A stretch of DNA of 64,000 nucleotides from Clostridium sp. MB40-C1 (lineage in GTDB: Bacteria; Bacillota; Clostridia; Clostridiales; Clostridiaceae): assembly GCF_030913655.1 (NCBI RefSeq), contig NZ_CP133189.1, positions 1,798,001 to 1,862,000 on the forward strand. Reading direction: 5' to 3'. Shown in pieces: positions 46,053 through 56,706 of the stretch. The notes beneath the pieces were generated by a model, which had not been told where the DNA came from, searched no databases, and saw nothing but the letters and a program-made list of their open reading frames with translations. The first letter of the stretch is position 1, and each line of letters begins with the position of its first letter. The translations under genes and the position numbers were made by a program.

Positions 46053-46943
46053 TTATTTTTGGTCTTTATAGCCAAGTTCTTTTAACATAAATTGACTATC
46101 TCTCCAATCCTTTTTAACCTTAACCCATATTTTAAGGTTAACCTTACTTTCTAAGAATTTTTCCATATCCTGCCTAGCATATGTAGATATTCTTTTCAGC
46201 ATTTGTCCTCCCTTACCAATAATTATCCCTTTATGAGAATCTTTTTCACAAAGAAGATTTACATCAATATGGTAATTTCCATTATTGTTTTGTTTCATAG
46301 TTAAAATTTCAACAGCTATACCATGTGGAACTTCTTCAGATAATAATTTCAGTGCTTTTTCTCTTACAATTTCTGAAATTATAAATCTTTCTTGCTGATC
46401 TGTAATCATATCATCTGGATAATATTTAGGTCCTTCTGGTATGTATTTTACCATTAAATCAACTAAAGTCTCTATATTCTTACTTTTTTTAGCAGATATA
46501 GGTACTATCTCTGTAAACTCCATATAACTTGAATACTTTTCAAGTGTTTTAACAACTAGTTCAGGAGGATTTTCATCGGTTTTATTTATTATTAAAAATA
46601 CAGGCTTTTTAGTGTCTTTTAATCCTTCAAGTATTTTTAAATCACCTTTTCCTATCTCTTCCTGAGGAGTCGTCATAAATAATATTAAGTCTACTTCTCT
46701 AACTGATTCTTCCGCAACTTTTACCATATATTCACCTAATCTATGTCTAGGTTTATGAATACCAGGTGTATCAACAAAAACAAGTTGATAGTCATCTTTA
46801 GTTAAAACCGATTTTATATTATTTCTTGTAGTCTGTGGTCTACATGATACGATAGATAATTTTTCTCCGATTATTTTATTGGTTAATGTAGATTTTCCTA
46901 CATTGGGTCTTCCTATTATAGTAATAAATCCTGATTTGAACAT
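46053..46943 (-). CDS. era: GTPase Era
   Basis: 296 aa. G1 GRPNVGKS (residues 10-17), G2 [10 protein letters not shown]3 DTPGIHKP, G4 INKTDE and G5 SAKK are present, followed by a C-terminal KH domain ([44 protein letters not shown]). It binds the 3' end of 16S rRNA in 30S assembly. 9 bases after cdd. Confidence 0.97.
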   Translation of the reverse strand: MFKSGFITIIGRPNVGKSTLTNKIIGEKLSIVSCRPQTTRNNIKSVLTKDDYQLVFVDTPGIHKPRHRLGEYMVKVAEESVREVDLILFMTTPQEEIGKGDLKILEGLKDTKKPVFLIINKTDENPPELVVKTLEKYSSYMEFTEIVPISAKKSKNIETLVDLMVKYIPEGPKYYPDDMITDQQERFIISEIVREKALKLLSEEVPHGIAVEILTMKQNNNGNYHIDVNLLCEKDSHKGIIIGKGGQMLKRISTYARQDMEKFLESKVNLKIWVKVKKDWRDSQFMLKELGYKDQK

Positions 46944-46952
46944 AAATCCTCC

Positions 46953-47351
46953 TTATTTAATTAAATCTTTTTTTGTAAATGCACCTGGCAATATGTCATC
47001 AATTTTCTTTGTTAAATATTCTTCTTCATTTTTTACAAGTATTATATCTGTATCTTCATCACAGAATTCACTAATAACCTGTCTGCATATTCCACATGGA
47101 TAAGTATAGGTAGTTGTATCTCCAACAATAGCTATTGCCTTAATTTCTCTATTTCCTTCTGCAACCCCATTAAAAATAGCTGTTCTTTCAGCACAGTTAG
47201 TAGCACCATAAGAAGCATTTTCAATATTACATCCACTATAAATTTTACCATCTTCCATTAGAACAGCAGCACCTACCTTGAAATTTGAATAAGGAGCATA
47301 TGCTCTTTCCCTAATTTCTAATGCTTTTCTTACTAATTCTCTATAATCCAT
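46953..47351 (-). CDS. cdd: Cytidine deaminase
   Basis: 132 aa, usual length. The zinc and catalytic residues are in NCAERTAIF and PCGICRQVI. It deaminates cytidine and deoxycytidine in pyrimidine salvage. Operon with dgkA and era in the order ybeY-dgkA-cdd-era usual for Firmicutes. Confidence 0.96.
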   Translation of the reverse strand: MDYRELVRKALEIRERAYAPYSNFKVGAAVLMEDGKIYSGCNIENASYGATNCAERTAIFNGVAEGNREIKAIAIVGDTTTYTYPCGICRQVISEFCDEDTDIILVKNEEEYLTKKIDDILPGAFTKKDLIK

Positions 47352-47432
47352 AACTTTTCCTCCATAGGATTAAATTTCTGAAATATGATAGTATATAAAT
47401 TATATCACGTCTTAGTCCCATTTCAAATTTTT

Positions 47433-48152
47433 TTAATCAAAAACTCTAAACATAAGTAGTGTTAGTAAGATTCCAAAAGCAGCTCCAGCTATAACTTCCC
47501 AAATTGAATGTACTTCCGAATCAACTCTACTTTGAGCAACTATTAAAGCCATAAGATAACTCAAAATCATAACCACAGGTCTTCCTGTAAGTAAAACTAT
47601 CATTGTAGCAATAGAAAAGGCTATTGCACTATGTCCACTGGGCATACCTCCTTTTAATGGAGTTCCTTCCCCAAAGATAGCTTTAACAATAACCGTAGCC
47701 AAAGATACTATTACTAAAACCAAAAAAATCATATAGGGATTGGAATTTCTTATTTTATTTATAACAATTAAACTAAAAGGAGATAATCTATCCCAAAATA
47801 TTATATATCCTACTAATAATGCATTTATAGCTGAAACTAAAACTGCTCCGGCAGCAACATTTTTGGCAATTTTAGCCAATGGATGATAGTAATTGGTAGT
47901 CGCATCAATTGTACATTCTATTGCTGTGTTAAGCATTTCGCATACTAAAACCATAGTTATTGTTATCGTAATTATTAGCAATTCTATCTTACTCAGATCA
48001 TAGAAAAAACATGCACTTAATACAACTAAGGCTGCTACCATATGTATTTTCATATTTCTTTGTGTTCTTACACTATATATCATTCCCTCTATAGCATAAT
48101 TAAAACTATCTACAAGCTTTTTTACTCTTCTAATAATAATCACCGCCTTCAT
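47433..48152 (-). CDS. dgkA: DgkA-PAP2 fusion (undecaprenol kinase / lipid phosphatase)
   Basis: 239 aa fusing two membrane enzymes. Residues 1 to about 120 are DgkA-type undecaprenol/diacylglycerol kinase (EMLNTAIECTID). Residues about 130-239 are a PAP2 phosphatase with KGGMPSGHSA and SRVDSEVHSIWEV. Kinase and phosphatase in one chain suggest lipid-carrier phosphate recycling. The start is uncertain: AAGGCGGTG follows the ATG at 48152 and could serve an ATT start further in. Confidence 0.92.
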   Translation of the reverse strand: MKAVIIIRRVKKLVDSFNYAIEGMIYSVRTQRNMKIHMVAALVVLSACFFYDLSKIELLIITITITMVLVCEMLNTAIECTIDATTNYYHPLAKIAKNVAAGAVLVSAINALLVGYIIFWDRLSPFSLIVINKIRNSNPYMIFLVLVIVSLATVIVKAIFGEGTPLKGGMPSGHSAIAFSIATMIVLLTGRPVVMILSYLMALIVAQSRVDSEVHSIWEVIAGAAFGILLTLLMFRVFD

Positions 48153-48355
48153 ATTTCAAAATTCTATCCCAATACTTATATAATTAATCCTTAATTCATA
48201 ACATTACAAAGTATGTTGCATTTTAACTAACTCAACTTTCACAGAACATAAATAGTTTAAAGCGGATATAAAATAAATGGCTTATTAAAATTTATCTACA
48301 ATGTATAAGAGAATATAAATAAAAATTACTATATAAATATTAGTACCCTTAACAT

Positions 48356-48397
48356 AAGTATTGACATGCAGTAAAATATAACTGCATGTCAATACTT
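48356..48397 (-). terminator. Strong terminator after ybeY
   Basis: Perfect 16-bp stem AAGTATTGACATGCAG / CTGCATGTCAATACTT with a 10-base loop and T-run. Confidence 0.85.
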
Positions 48398-48429
48398 ATA
48401 TTTTTATTACTCATATTATATTTTACCTA

Positions 48430-48930
48430 TTATCTTCTTATATTAAACTTCTCTAAAATCATTTCTTCTCTTTTTCTCATCTTTACTTTATCTTCATCTA
48501 TCATATGATCATAACCTAACAAATGTAAAACAGAGTGAATAGTCAAATAACATACTTCTCTAACAAAAGAATGTCCGTATTCCTTTGATTGTTCTTCTGC
48601 CCTTTCTAGTGATAATACTATATCCCCTAAAACTAATTCTCCATTATCCATATCTTCTTCCATAAAAGTATACTCTTTATATACTTCTTTATATACTTTA
48701 CCTTCCGGATAATCTAACATGGGAAAAGATAAAACATCTGTAACTTTGTCTATGTTCCTTTGCTCTTTATTTATCATTTTAATTTTTTTATTATCTATAA
48801 AAATAACACTAATCTCCGTAGGAACATCTACTTCCTCTTCCTTTAAAGCATAATTAATTATATCTTCTATTGTTTTTATAACTTCATCTGTAACCTTAAT
48901 TTTTTCTTGTCTATCATCTATATATATCAT
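48430..48930 (-). CDS. ybeY: Endoribonuclease YbeY
   Basis: 166 aa. The zinc motif [16 protein letters not shown] (H-x-x-x-H-x-x-G-Y-D-H) is intact near the C-terminus. Single-strand endoribonuclease in 16S rRNA maturation and ribosome quality control. Its start overlaps the pgpH stop by one base. Confidence 0.96.
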   Translation of the reverse strand: MIYIDDRQEKIKVTDEVIKTIEDIINYALKEEEVDVPTEISVIFIDNKKIKMINKEQRNIDKVTDVLSFPMLDYPEGKVYKEVYKEYTFMEEDMDNGELVLGDIVLSLERAEEQSKEYGHSFVREVCYLTIHSVLHLLGYDHMIDEDKVKMRKREEMILEKFNIRR

Positions 48931-50999
48931 TACTTATTCTCCTTTTTATTCTTCGGTGAAATATTTTCTGTAGGATATTCTATTCTTTCATGATATATTC
49001 CCCCTAAAGTTTTTAAAAACGAGCTCCTAATTTTATTTACATCCTTAAGAGTTAAATCACAATTATCTAATTGTCCTTCATTAAGCCTAGCTTTTATAAT
49101 ACTATTAACCATCTCTTCTATTTTACCCTTTGTAGGCTCATTAATAGATCTAACCGCAGCCTCTATGCTATCTGCAAGCATTAATATAGCTATTTCCTTA
49201 CTATCTGGTATAGGCCCTAAATATCTAAAATCATCTTCCTTAACTTCTTCTGGTTTCTCACTTGTGTTTTTAGCTGTTATATAAAAATACTTAACAAGTG
49301 ATGTCCCATGGTGTTGTTCTATAGCATCTTGGATAACCTTTGGTAATTTATGTTCTTTTGCAATTTCTAACCCATCTTTTACATGTGACGTAATTATTAA
49401 TGTACTTAAATTAGGATTGATTTTGTCATGAGGGTTATCTTTTCCAATTTGATTTTCTTTAAAAAATAAAGGTCTTTTTATTTTACCAATATCATGATAA
49501 TAAGCAGAAACCCTAGCCAAAACTGGATTTCCTCCAACTTGTTCTGCCGCTACTTCAGCTAAATTAGCTACAAGTACACTATGATGATATGTACCTGGCG
49601 CCTCTAAAAGAAGCTTCTTTTGCACAGGATGATTAGGATTAGATAGCTCTAAAAGCTTTATCGTCGTAACTATATCAAATGTACTTTCAAAGAACGGTAA
49701 AAACCCTATAGTAAGTACTGCCGATATAACACTAGCAATAAATGAAAATCCTGATCTTTTCATAACTTCAAAAACATTATTACTTAACAAAAAACCAACT
49801 GTAAATACTAAAGCTGCATTAGTTACTCCTATGAAAATAGAAGCATACATAATATCGTTTCTTTGTTGAAGTTTTTTCAATACCATAGCACCTAATATAC
49901 TGTTTAAGATTGCTAATAAGGTTATTTGTATATCAAATTGAACAGCAGCACTTATTAGGATACAGTTAATTATATTCATATTAAGAGATATTTTATGATT
50001 TATCAAAAGAGTAAATAGCATTGGTACACAAGCTAGCGGTATTAAAAATGGCGTAACTACATTAAACGCTCTTGCAAACAGAACAGATAAGCATGTTAAT
50101 ATACTTATTAAAATTATTTTTTTACTATCATCATAAATTTCTCTATAATACTTATAAAGATAGAACCATTGTATAAATAATACTAAAACTACTAATACAA
50201 TTATAGCAATATACATATATTTATTATTTTCATTATCTAATAATCCTAAGTCTTTAAGAATTTCCAAATCCCTATCAGTTATTGGTTCGCCCTCTTTAAC
50301 TATTGTCTGACCCTTTTTAATCATTATAGGCTGTACTTTTTTTCTTGCCTCTATCTTTAATTGTTCTGTTTTTTCTTTATCATAAAAGAAATTTGGTTTT
50401 ACTTTTGAATAACCTATACTCTTTCCAAGTTCTCTTAATGTTTTTGGGAGCTTTGCTGCATTAAACTTAACATCTATAACGTCTTGTGCTTTTTTTATAT
50501 CTTCCTCGCTATCTTCTCTTATATCATAATCAAGAGCTTTATTCATTACATCATTTAAATTTTTTTTAAGAATTTCTAGTTGATCTTTATTTAAAGATAC
50601 AAGCGTTTTTATATCTTCTTCTGATAAATTCATATGAAATTGTTTTTTTAATTCTTCAATTTTTGCACTTTCATCTAATTTTTTTTCTTGTTGTTTTAAA
50701 GTTTGAAAAAACAAATTATTAATTTCTTCTAGAGCTTGTTTTTTTATTTCTAAATTTTTATTATACTGTTCTCCTACAGACTCTTCCGCCTGCGCTTCCT
50801 TTTCTTTAGTTTTTAATATATCTTTAACTTCTCTTGTAGCTTTTATATCCGTTCTTGAAATATCGCCTTCCTTTAAATCATATTTCTTAGTTATTAAAGA
50901 TGTCATTAGAATAGCTGAAATAAAAATAGCAGTGAGGAAAAAAATCACTATTTTTTTTACATGGTTATTATTCTTCAATATGGTTTTAAAATTGTCCAT
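48930..50999 (-). CDS. pgpH: HDIG membrane protein PgpH (YqfF), c-di-AMP phosphodiesterase type
   Basis: 689 aa. An N-terminal membrane anchor, an extracytoplasmic 7TMR-HDED domain (about 45-265), seven membrane segments (about 270-460), and a C-terminal HD domain with [20 protein letters not shown]...YYHDIGKI and [16 protein letters not shown]. Known members hydrolyse c-di-AMP. Length and layout are full. The clostridial yqfD-pgpH-ybeY order is kept. Confidence 0.95.
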   Translation of the reverse strand: MDNFKTILKNNNHVKKIVIFFLTAIFISAILMTSLITKKYDLKEGDISRTDIKATREVKDILKTKEKEAQAEESVGEQYNKNLEIKKQALEEINNLFFQTLKQQEKKLDESAKIEELKKQFHMNLSEEDIKTLVSLNKDQLEILKKNLNDVMNKALDYDIREDSEEDIKKAQDVIDVKFNAAKLPKTLRELGKSIGYSKVKPNFFYDKEKTEQLKIEARKKVQPIMIKKGQTIVKEGEPITDRDLEILKDLGLLDNENNKYMYIAIIVLVVLVLFIQWFYLYKYYREIYDDSKKIILISILTCLSVLFARAFNVVTPFLIPLACVPMLFTLLINHKISLNMNIINCILISAAVQFDIQITLLAILNSILGAMVLKKLQQRNDIMYASIFIGVTNAALVFTVGFLLSNNVFEVMKRSGFSFIASVISAVLTIGFLPFFESTFDIVTTIKLLELSNPNHPVQKKLLLEAPGTYHHSVLVANLAEVAAEQVGGNPVLARVSAYYHDIGKIKRPLFFKENQIGKDNPHDKINPNLSTLIITSHVKDGLEIAKEHKLPKVIQDAIEQHHGTSLVKYFYITAKNTSEKPEEVKEDDFRYLGPIPDSKEIAILMLADSIEAAVRSINEPTKGKIEEMVNSIIKARLNEGQLDNCDLTLKDVNKIRSSFLKTLGGIYHERIEYPTENISPKNKKENK

Positions 51000-51050
51000 C
51001 TATAAATCACATCCCTTAGTTTTTATGATATCTCATCTTAAGTAGGACTA

Positions 51051-52220
51051 TTAATTTTCTATTTCCTTTTCCTCAAGCTCTTTTTTCTGAGGTTGTGCTA
51101 TATTCTCTTCTACTATTAACACTACTCTCACATTTATTTTTTCTCCAGACTGATTTGTATCGACCATCTTATCTACTATTTTAACAGATTTATCTAACTT
51201 TACAATCATGTCCCTTGAAAGTGATTCCACTGTTTCTTTTACAACTTCATCTTTATTTAATACTTTTGTTTCTTCAACTAACTCGTAATAAACTTCTTCT
51301 TTAAATATTTTTTTATCTACTAATATTTTATCATAAATTTTAAAATTATTTTTTACTTTTTTTAAACAAATATCTTTTCCTAAAACATTTAAATGTATAC
51401 TCCTTTGTTTTCTTCCAGTTCTCTTTCTTTCAATTTTTTTTATAGATACATCTTTGGTACTTTCATAAAATGTTTTTGCAATAACATCTCCTTGTGCATG
51501 AACAAAATAAATATTGTCTTCTTTTCCTTGCTCTCCTTTGATAAGAATATCTCCTTTTTTTACTATATCTCCCTCTTTAACAACTATAGTTCCTGCACTT
51601 GAATAAACTCTAACAATCTCCCCATCTTTTTTTGCAACTATATCGCAAGGAGTATTGTCTTCTTTAATATTAGGAGGTTGCTGTCTTTCAGCTATATTAA
51701 CTTTTAATTTAGCCCCCTCAATCCTACTTCTAATCCACATTATATCATTATTTTCTTTCATAAGTTTTTCTTCAATCTTATATACATCTATTTTTCTTTT
51801 ATTAACCCCTGGCTTAATACCCATACTTTTTAATTGACTTCTAAGTTCAAATGGGGTAATGCCTTTTTCAGTCACTATATCTATTGACCATATAAATGTG
51901 GATAAAAAATAAATTATACCTGCAAATATAACTATACCACCTATCAAAGCTCTTCTATTATGAGTTTTTATTATAAAAAAAGATATCCCTTTTCTATTAA
52001 TAATTTTAATTCTAGTCTTTGTTTTTTTTGAAATCTCCTTTATAGTATAATAATCTTTTAGACTTACATCCATAATCATAGTTGTAATATCAATCTTTCT
52101 TAAATTTGTTATATTTATATTGTTTTTCCAAAGTAAATTTATGAATTTTTCAGGTAGCATAGATTGAGTCTCAATAGTTATTATTCCCTTTTTATATTTA
52201 CTAAAATCAAACTTACTCAT
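51051..52220 (-). CDS. yqfD: Sporulation protein YqfD
   Basis: 389 aa from the ATG at 52220 (MSKFDFSKYKKGIITIETQSMLP), with GAGGGGA six bases upstream. One membrane segment at about 87-107 and a C-terminal extracytoplasmic part. It is made in the mother cell in sporulating Firmicutes and needed at stage IV; the molecular role is unclear. The start overlaps the yqfC end by 8 bases. Confidence 0.93.
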   Translation of the reverse strand: MSKFDFSKYKKGIITIETQSMLPEKFINLLWKNNINITNLRKIDITTMIMDVSLKDYYTIKEISKKTKTRIKIINRKGISFFIIKTHNRRALIGGIVIFAGIIYFLSTFIWSIDIVTEKGITPFELRSQLKSMGIKPGVNKRKIDVYKIEEKLMKENNDIMWIRSRIEGAKLKVNIAERQQPPNIKEDNTPCDIVAKKDGEIVRVYSSAGTIVVKEGDIVKKGDILIKGEQGKEDNIYFVHAQGDVIAKTFYESTKDVSIKKIERKRTGRKQRSIHLNVLGKDICLKKVKNNFKIYDKILVDKKIFKEEVYYELVEETKVLNKDEVVKETVESLSRDMIVKLDKSVKIVDKMVDTNQSGEKINVRVVLIVEENIAQPQKKELEEKEIEN

Positions 52221-52503
52221 ACGCAATCCCCTCATAAGTTATTCCTTTAAATTTACCACCTACAATTATAGTACTTCCCCCAATAAATAATATCTCAAGT
52301 TTACTTCCCTGAACTGATACTATGCCTACATTAGAATTTATCTTTATTTGACCTTCTTCAAAAATCACTATTCCTTTATGATTTTCAATTTTTATCTCAC
52401 TATCCCCTGTTATTGTTATTTTGGGCATGTTTAATACTATATCTCTTGGTAAATCCAACTTTTCTGCCATATTTTCTTTGGTTCTATCTAATTTTTCTTT
52501 CAT
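52213..52503 (-). CDS. yqfC: Sporulation protein YqfC
   Basis: 96 aa. YabP/YqfC family: LDLPRDIVLNMPKITITGDSEIKIENHKGIVIFEEGQIKINSNVGIVSVQGSKLEI. Mother-cell sporulation protein, partner of YqfD by gene order. Operon head after a terminator at 52582-52606. Confidence 0.93.
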   Translation of the reverse strand: MKEKLDRTKENMAEKLDLPRDIVLNMPKITITGDSEIKIENHKGIVIFEEGQIKINSNVGIVSVQGSKLEILFIGGSTIIVGGKFKGITYEGIAYE

Positions 52504-52581
52504 TAATTTCTCCTAATAATTGCTTTCATACTAATTTATGAGTTTTGATTTTAATAAATTACTGACATTTGATAAAATAAA

Positions 52582-52606
52582 AAGAGCCAGTTAATAACTG
52601 GCTCTT
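52582..52606. terminator. Terminator between rpsU region and yqfC
   Basis: Perfect AAGAGCCAGTT / AACTGGCTCTT with a three-base loop and T/A runs. Confidence 0.85.
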
Positions 52607-52674
52607 AATTAAGTCAAAAGACTGAAATTTTAATTTTAGCAATTTCTGTGTGTTTACTATCTGCCCCTTCTTCA

Positions 52675-52749
52675 TCAACTTGCTGACAATAACCTCAGCA
52701 TTTCATCTTCGGTCAACTGCTTAGGAAGGTACTCTAATAAAATCTCCAT
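52675..52749 (-). pseudogene. yqeY (GatB/YqeY domain) relic
   Basis: The minus-strand frame reads MEILLEYLPKQLTEDEMLRLLSAS then stop. EYLPKQLTEDE is the conserved middle of YqeY proteins, and rpsU-yqeY is the normal gene order in Firmicutes. The rest of the gene is gone. Confidence 0.65.
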
Positions 52750-52819
52750 TATAAATTAAGTTTTTACTTAACCTTATCTTAAGAGATATACTTGAGGTAC
52801 CTTCTTAAAATATTTTATT

Positions 52820-53002
52820 TTATCTATGTTTTGTCTTTCTTCTTCTTGCAGCTTCTGATTTTTTCTTTCTTTTAACACTTGGCTTTTCGTAATGTTCTCT
52901 CTTTCTTACTTCAGATAAAACACCCGCTTTAGCGCAAGATCTTTTAAATCTCTTTAAAGCACTCTCTAAAGTTTCATTTTCTCTCACTTTAACTTCTGAC
53001 AC
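52820..53002 (-). CDS. rpsU: Ribosomal protein bS21
   Basis: 60 aa, very basic: [41 protein letters not shown]. Small-subunit protein near the anti-Shine-Dalgarno region. It follows the hit gene in the usual Firmicute order. GGAGGGA precedes the ATG. Confidence 0.97.
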   Translation of the reverse strand: MSEVKVRENETLESALKRFKRSCAKAGVLSEVRKREHYEKPSVKRKKKSEAARRRKTKHR

Positions 53003-53146
53003 CGATTATCCCTCCCTCCCTAGCAGTATTCAAACCTAAGTTGTTTGCAGTTGCTGAGGGCAAAATAGCACATTGGTAATTATACAACATTATTTTACAA
53101 GCTGTCAACTGTTTTCACTTCTTTAAGGCTAATATTAATAAAAAAT

Positions 53147-53491
53147 TTAGCCTGGTGGCCAAGATAAATTTCTTCCTCCTAGCATGTGAAAATGAATATG
53201 TTCAACTTCTTGTCCTCCATCTTTACCACAATTCATGACAATTCTGTATCCATTATCATCTATATTTAATTTTTTTGCAATATCTCTGCTTACAGAAAAA
53301 ATATGTGCTATTATGCTTGAATCTTCATTGCTCATCTCATTTAAACTCTTTATATGTTTTTTAGGTATTACGAGAACATGAACCGGTGCTGCCGGATTTA
53401 TATCTTCAAAACACAATACTACATCATCTTCATAAATTTTCTTAGATGGTATATCACCCTTAATTATTTTACAGAATATGCACTCCTCCAT
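53147..53491 (-). CDS. HIT family nucleotide hydrolase
   Basis: 114 aa from the ATG at 53491 (MEECIFCKIIKGDIPSKKIYED), with AAGGAGGTG six bases upstream; the frame extends 15 codons further without a site. The histidine triad is in VEHIHFHMLGG. Purine nucleoside phosphoramidase/hydrolase of the HINT branch. Confidence 0.95.
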   Translation of the reverse strand: MEECIFCKIIKGDIPSKKIYEDDVVLCFEDINPAAPVHVLVIPKKHIKSLNEMSNEDSSIIAHIFSVSRDIAKKLNIDDNGYRIVMNCGKDGGQEVEHIHFHMLGGRNLSWPPG

Positions 53492-53583
53492 GCTTCTCAC
53501 CTCCTTACTTATATACTCATACCTTATAGTATTCAATAAACATATCTAAAAATCCTTCATAATATGATAAATATTTTTTATAA

Positions 53584-54885
53584 TTATTGGATTTCTCCAA
53601 TAATATGATCTTTACTTACATTTTTTAGTAATGTATCTACTATTTTTCCTCTTATATCCTCTTTAGACTTAGTTATAATCTTTATATAATTAGGAGTATA
53701 CCCTTCATACAAGTCTTCCTCTTTATCTATCTTCTGTTCATATAAAACTTTCATATTTTCCCCTATAAAATTCTCCATAAACGCTCTTTCATTCTCTTCA
53801 TTTAATTCTATAAGCATCTTACTTCTAGCATCTTTAATATTTCCATCTATTTGATCTTCCATAGAAGCTGCCTTAGTTCCCGTTCTAGGACTATATTTAA
53901 ATATATGCATTTTAGAAAGCTTTATCTCTTTTAAGAACTCATAAGTTTTATTAAATTCTTCTTCACTTTCCTCTGGAAATCCTACAATTATATCTGTGGT
54001 TATAGATACACCCTTAATCTGATCTCTAAGACCATCTACAATAGTTTTATATTCTTCTACAGTATACCTTCTATTCATCCTCTTTAAAGTTTCATTGCAT
54101 CCACTTTGAAGAGATAAATGGAAATGTGGACACAACTTTTTCAACTTCGAAATACCATTCATTATATCTTTATTAAAAAATTCTGGTCCAATTGAGCCTA
54201 TCCTTATTCTCTCTATCCCATCTATTTTGTCTATTTCTTGTAATATAGTCAAGAGGTTATGCTCACCTTCTAAATCAACTCCATAAGAAGATATATCAAT
54301 TCCTGATAGAATTACTTCTTTAAACCCATGACTAGCTAGTTCCCTCACTTCGCTAATTACCTTTTCAGGTTTCTTGCTACATACAGCCCCTCTTGCAAAA
54401 GGAATTAAACAATAGGAGCAGAAATTATTACATCCATCTTGAATCTTCAAAAAAGCCCTTGTTCTATCCTGATATTCTTCAATTGTTAAATCTTCAAATA
54501 CCTTATTTTTTAGTACATCATTAACTTCTACTATTTGTGATCTTTCTTCTCTTGATCTATTTACCCAATATACTATTTCCCCTTTATTACGAGTTCCTAA
54601 AACCACATCTACATCCTTTATCTCTTTAACCTTATCAGGTGCAATTTGTGTATAGCAACCTACTGCTGCTATAATTGCATCTTCATTTAATCTTCTTGCT
54701 CTAGAAATCATTTGACGTGATTTTTTATCACTCATATTAGTAACAGTACATGTATTAACAACATAAACATCTGCAAATTCACTAAAAGGAACTACCTCAT
54801 ATCCACTTTTAATGAATTTCTCAGCCATAGCCTCTGATTCATATTGATTAACTCTACATCCTAAAGTAGCAAAGGCAACTTTCAT
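53584..54885 (-). CDS. mtaB: tRNA ms2t6A37 methylthiotransferase MtaB
   Basis: 433 aa. N-terminal MTTase domain (ATLGCRVNQYESEAM, VNTCTVTNMSDKKSRQ, GCYTQ), radical SAM cluster CNNFCSYCLIPFARG and a C-terminal TRAM domain. It adds the methylthio group to t6A37 of ANN-decoding tRNAs. Start overlaps the rsmE stop by one base. Confidence 0.96.
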   Translation of the reverse strand: MKVAFATLGCRVNQYESEAMAEKFIKSGYEVVPFSEFADVYVVNTCTVTNMSDKKSRQMISRARRLNEDAIIAAVGCYTQIAPDKVKEIKDVDVVLGTRNKGEIVYWVNRSREERSQIVEVNDVLKNKVFEDLTIEEYQDRTRAFLKIQDGCNNFCSYCLIPFARGAVCSKKPEKVISEVRELASHGFKEVILSGIDISSYGVDLEGEHNLLTILQEIDKIDGIERIRIGSIGPEFFNKDIMNGISKLKKLCPHFHLSLQSGCNETLKRMNRRYTVEEYKTIVDGLRDQIKGVSITTDIIVGFPEESEEEFNKTYEFLKEIKLSKMHIFKYSPRTGTKAASMEDQIDGNIKDARSKMLIELNEENERAFMENFIGENMKVLYEQKIDKEEDLYEGYTPNYIKIITKSKEDIRGKIVDTLLKNVSKDHIIGEIQ

Positions 54886-55640
54886 TAACTTTTTCCTCCT
54901 AAATCTCCTAGTTCATACATAATTAAGCTTAGACAAACAAATCCAGCTGTCTCTGTCCTAAGTATTCTCGGACCTAATGTAACTATTTCTGCTTTTATTT
55001 CTTTTAAAATTTCAATTTCTTCTTCTTCAAAACCACCTTCTGGTCCTACAACAATCGCTACCTTTTTAACTTTATTATGCAAATTATTAATTAAATTTTT
55101 CACACCATAATTTTCTGCATTTTCATAAGGTACTACAACTAGATCCATTTCTTTTAATTCTTCTTTCATTTCATTAAATTCTATTACATCTCTTACTTTC
55201 GATATAAGAGTTCTTTTACTTTGCTTGCATGCTTCAAAGGCAATTCTATTCCATCTATCTACCTTACCATTTTCCTTCTTTACATTTCCTACAGCAGACA
55301 AAACTCTTGAAGTTATAACAGGTATTATTTCTTTTATTCCTAATTCAGTACACTTTTGAACAATTAAATCCATTTTACTACCTTTTGGAAATCCTTGATA
55401 TAAATATACCTCTATAGGTGCTTCATTACTCACATTAATTTCTTCTATTAGAGTTACTTCTACAACAGCTTTACTTATAGACTCTATTTCCCCTAAATAT
55501 TCTTTTCCATTACAGTTATTAATATTTACCTTTTCTCCCTTTTTTAATCTTAAAACTTTATAAATATGCTTTACATCTTCACCTTCTATTACAGCTCTAT
55601 CTCCAAATATATCATTTTCTGGTACAAAAAACTTATGCAC
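54885..55640 (-). CDS. rsmE: 16S rRNA (uracil1498-N3)-methyltransferase RsmE
   Basis: 251 aa. SPOUT fold with a knotted C-terminus: VVGPEGGFEEEEIE and LGPRILRTETA; the N-terminal PUA-like part begins HKFFVPENDIFGDRAVIEGEDVKHI. Methylates U1498 of 16S rRNA. 16 bases after prmA. Confidence 0.96.
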   Translation of the reverse strand: MHKFFVPENDIFGDRAVIEGEDVKHIYKVLRLKKGEKVNINNCNGKEYLGEIESISKAVVEVTLIEEINVSNEAPIEVYLYQGFPKGSKMDLIVQKCTELGIKEIIPVITSRVLSAVGNVKKENGKVDRWNRIAFEACKQSKRTLISKVRDVIEFNEMKEELKEMDLVVVPYENAENYGVKNLINNLHNKVKKVAIVVGPEGGFEEEEIEILKEIKAEIVTLGPRILRTETAGFVCLSLIMYELGDLGGKS

Positions 55641-55656
55641 AAATACCGCTCCTTTT

Positions 55657-56592
55657 CTAAGCTTTAGCTATTATACAGCACCACTCTCCATCAACATTAA
55701 CCTTTTCCACTGTAAAACCGCACTCAACTAGCTTTTCTATAACATCTGCTTTCCTTTCAAGTATTATACCAGAAGATATAAAATATCCATCCTTTTCAAT
55801 AAACTTCTTAACGTCCTCTACTAATATTTTTATAACATCTGCTAAGATATTTGCTATAACTATATTTGCTTTTCCATCTACTACTTCCATTAAATTTCCG
55901 TATAGCACTTCAATGTTATCTATGTTATTGTAAGAAATATTCTTTTTTGCCGAATCTACAGCAACAGGATCTAAGTCTACACCTACTACTTTTTTTGCTC
56001 CTAATTTTGCAGCGGATATGGCAAGTATACCTGAACCTGTTCCAATATCAAAAACTACACTATCTTCTTTTACATATTCCTCAAGAGCCTTAACACAAAG
56101 TCTTGTTGTTTCATGAGTTCCTGTTCCAAAAGCCATACCAGGATCTAATTCAACAATAACTTCATCATCTTTCTTTGTATATTCTTCCCAAATAGGCTTA
56201 ACTACCACTCTGTTTCCCACTTTAGTTGGCTTATAGTATTGTTTCCAGTTATTCTCCCAATCTTCTTCATTTATTCTCTTTGCAGTAACAAGACCTTTTC
56301 CTTTATCTATACCATACTCTTCTAATTTGTCTACAGCTTCTTTTATATAATTTACATACTCATCTATGTTATCTTCTTTTTTATAGTAAGCTCTTAAAAT
56401 AGCCCCTTCTTTTACATCTATTATTATTTCATCAACCCAATCAAATTGACCAGGATTCTCTTTTTTTAATTTAATATCTTGAGAATCTAAAATAGCAACT
56501 CCTTGCACTCCTGTATTATATAAAATACCTGTTACAGCTTCTACAGCCTCACTACTTGTAATAACCTCTATCTCTATCCAATCCTTATCCAT
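55657..56592 (-). CDS. prmA: Ribosomal protein L11 methyltransferase PrmA
   Basis: 311 aa from the ATG at 56592 ([24 protein letters not shown]), with AAGGAGTG upstream; 18 more codons are open but without a site. SAM motif [28 protein letters not shown] and [10 protein letters not shown]. Follows dnaJ in the hrcA heat-shock cluster. Confidence 0.95.
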   Translation of the reverse strand: MDKDWIEIEVITSSEAVEAVTGILYNTGVQGVAILDSQDIKLKKENPGQFDWVDEIIIDVKEGAILRAYYKKEDNIDEYVNYIKEAVDKLEEYGIDKGKGLVTAKRINEEDWENNWKQYYKPTKVGNRVVVKPIWEEYTKKDDEVIVELDPGMAFGTGTHETTRLCVKALEEYVKEDSVVFDIGTGSGILAISAAKLGAKKVVGVDLDPVAVDSAKKNISYNNIDNIEVLYGNLMEVVDGKANIVIANILADVIKILVEDVKKFIEKDGYFISSGIILERKADVIEKLVECGFTVEKVNVDGEWCCIIAKA

Positions 56593-56668
56593 TTTATAAA
56601 AGCACTCCTTCTTTGTATAATAAAAATCAACTTCATTATAAATCATAAGATATCCTAATGTAAACTTA

Positions 56669-56706
56669 AAAAAACTTGCCTCCCTCAGGAGAGAGAAACA
56701 AGTTTT
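56669..56706 (-). terminator. Terminator-like hairpin after dnaJ
   Basis: AAACTTG / CAAGTTT outer arms with CTCCCTC / GAGAGAG-type inner pairing. Confidence 0.5.

Larger units (their letters stand above)
52504..52819. other. Stretch between rpsU and yqfC
   Basis: Holds the terminator at 52582-52606 and a yqeY relic at 52675-52749. The remainder should hold the yqfC promoter. No intact gene. Confidence 0.5.
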
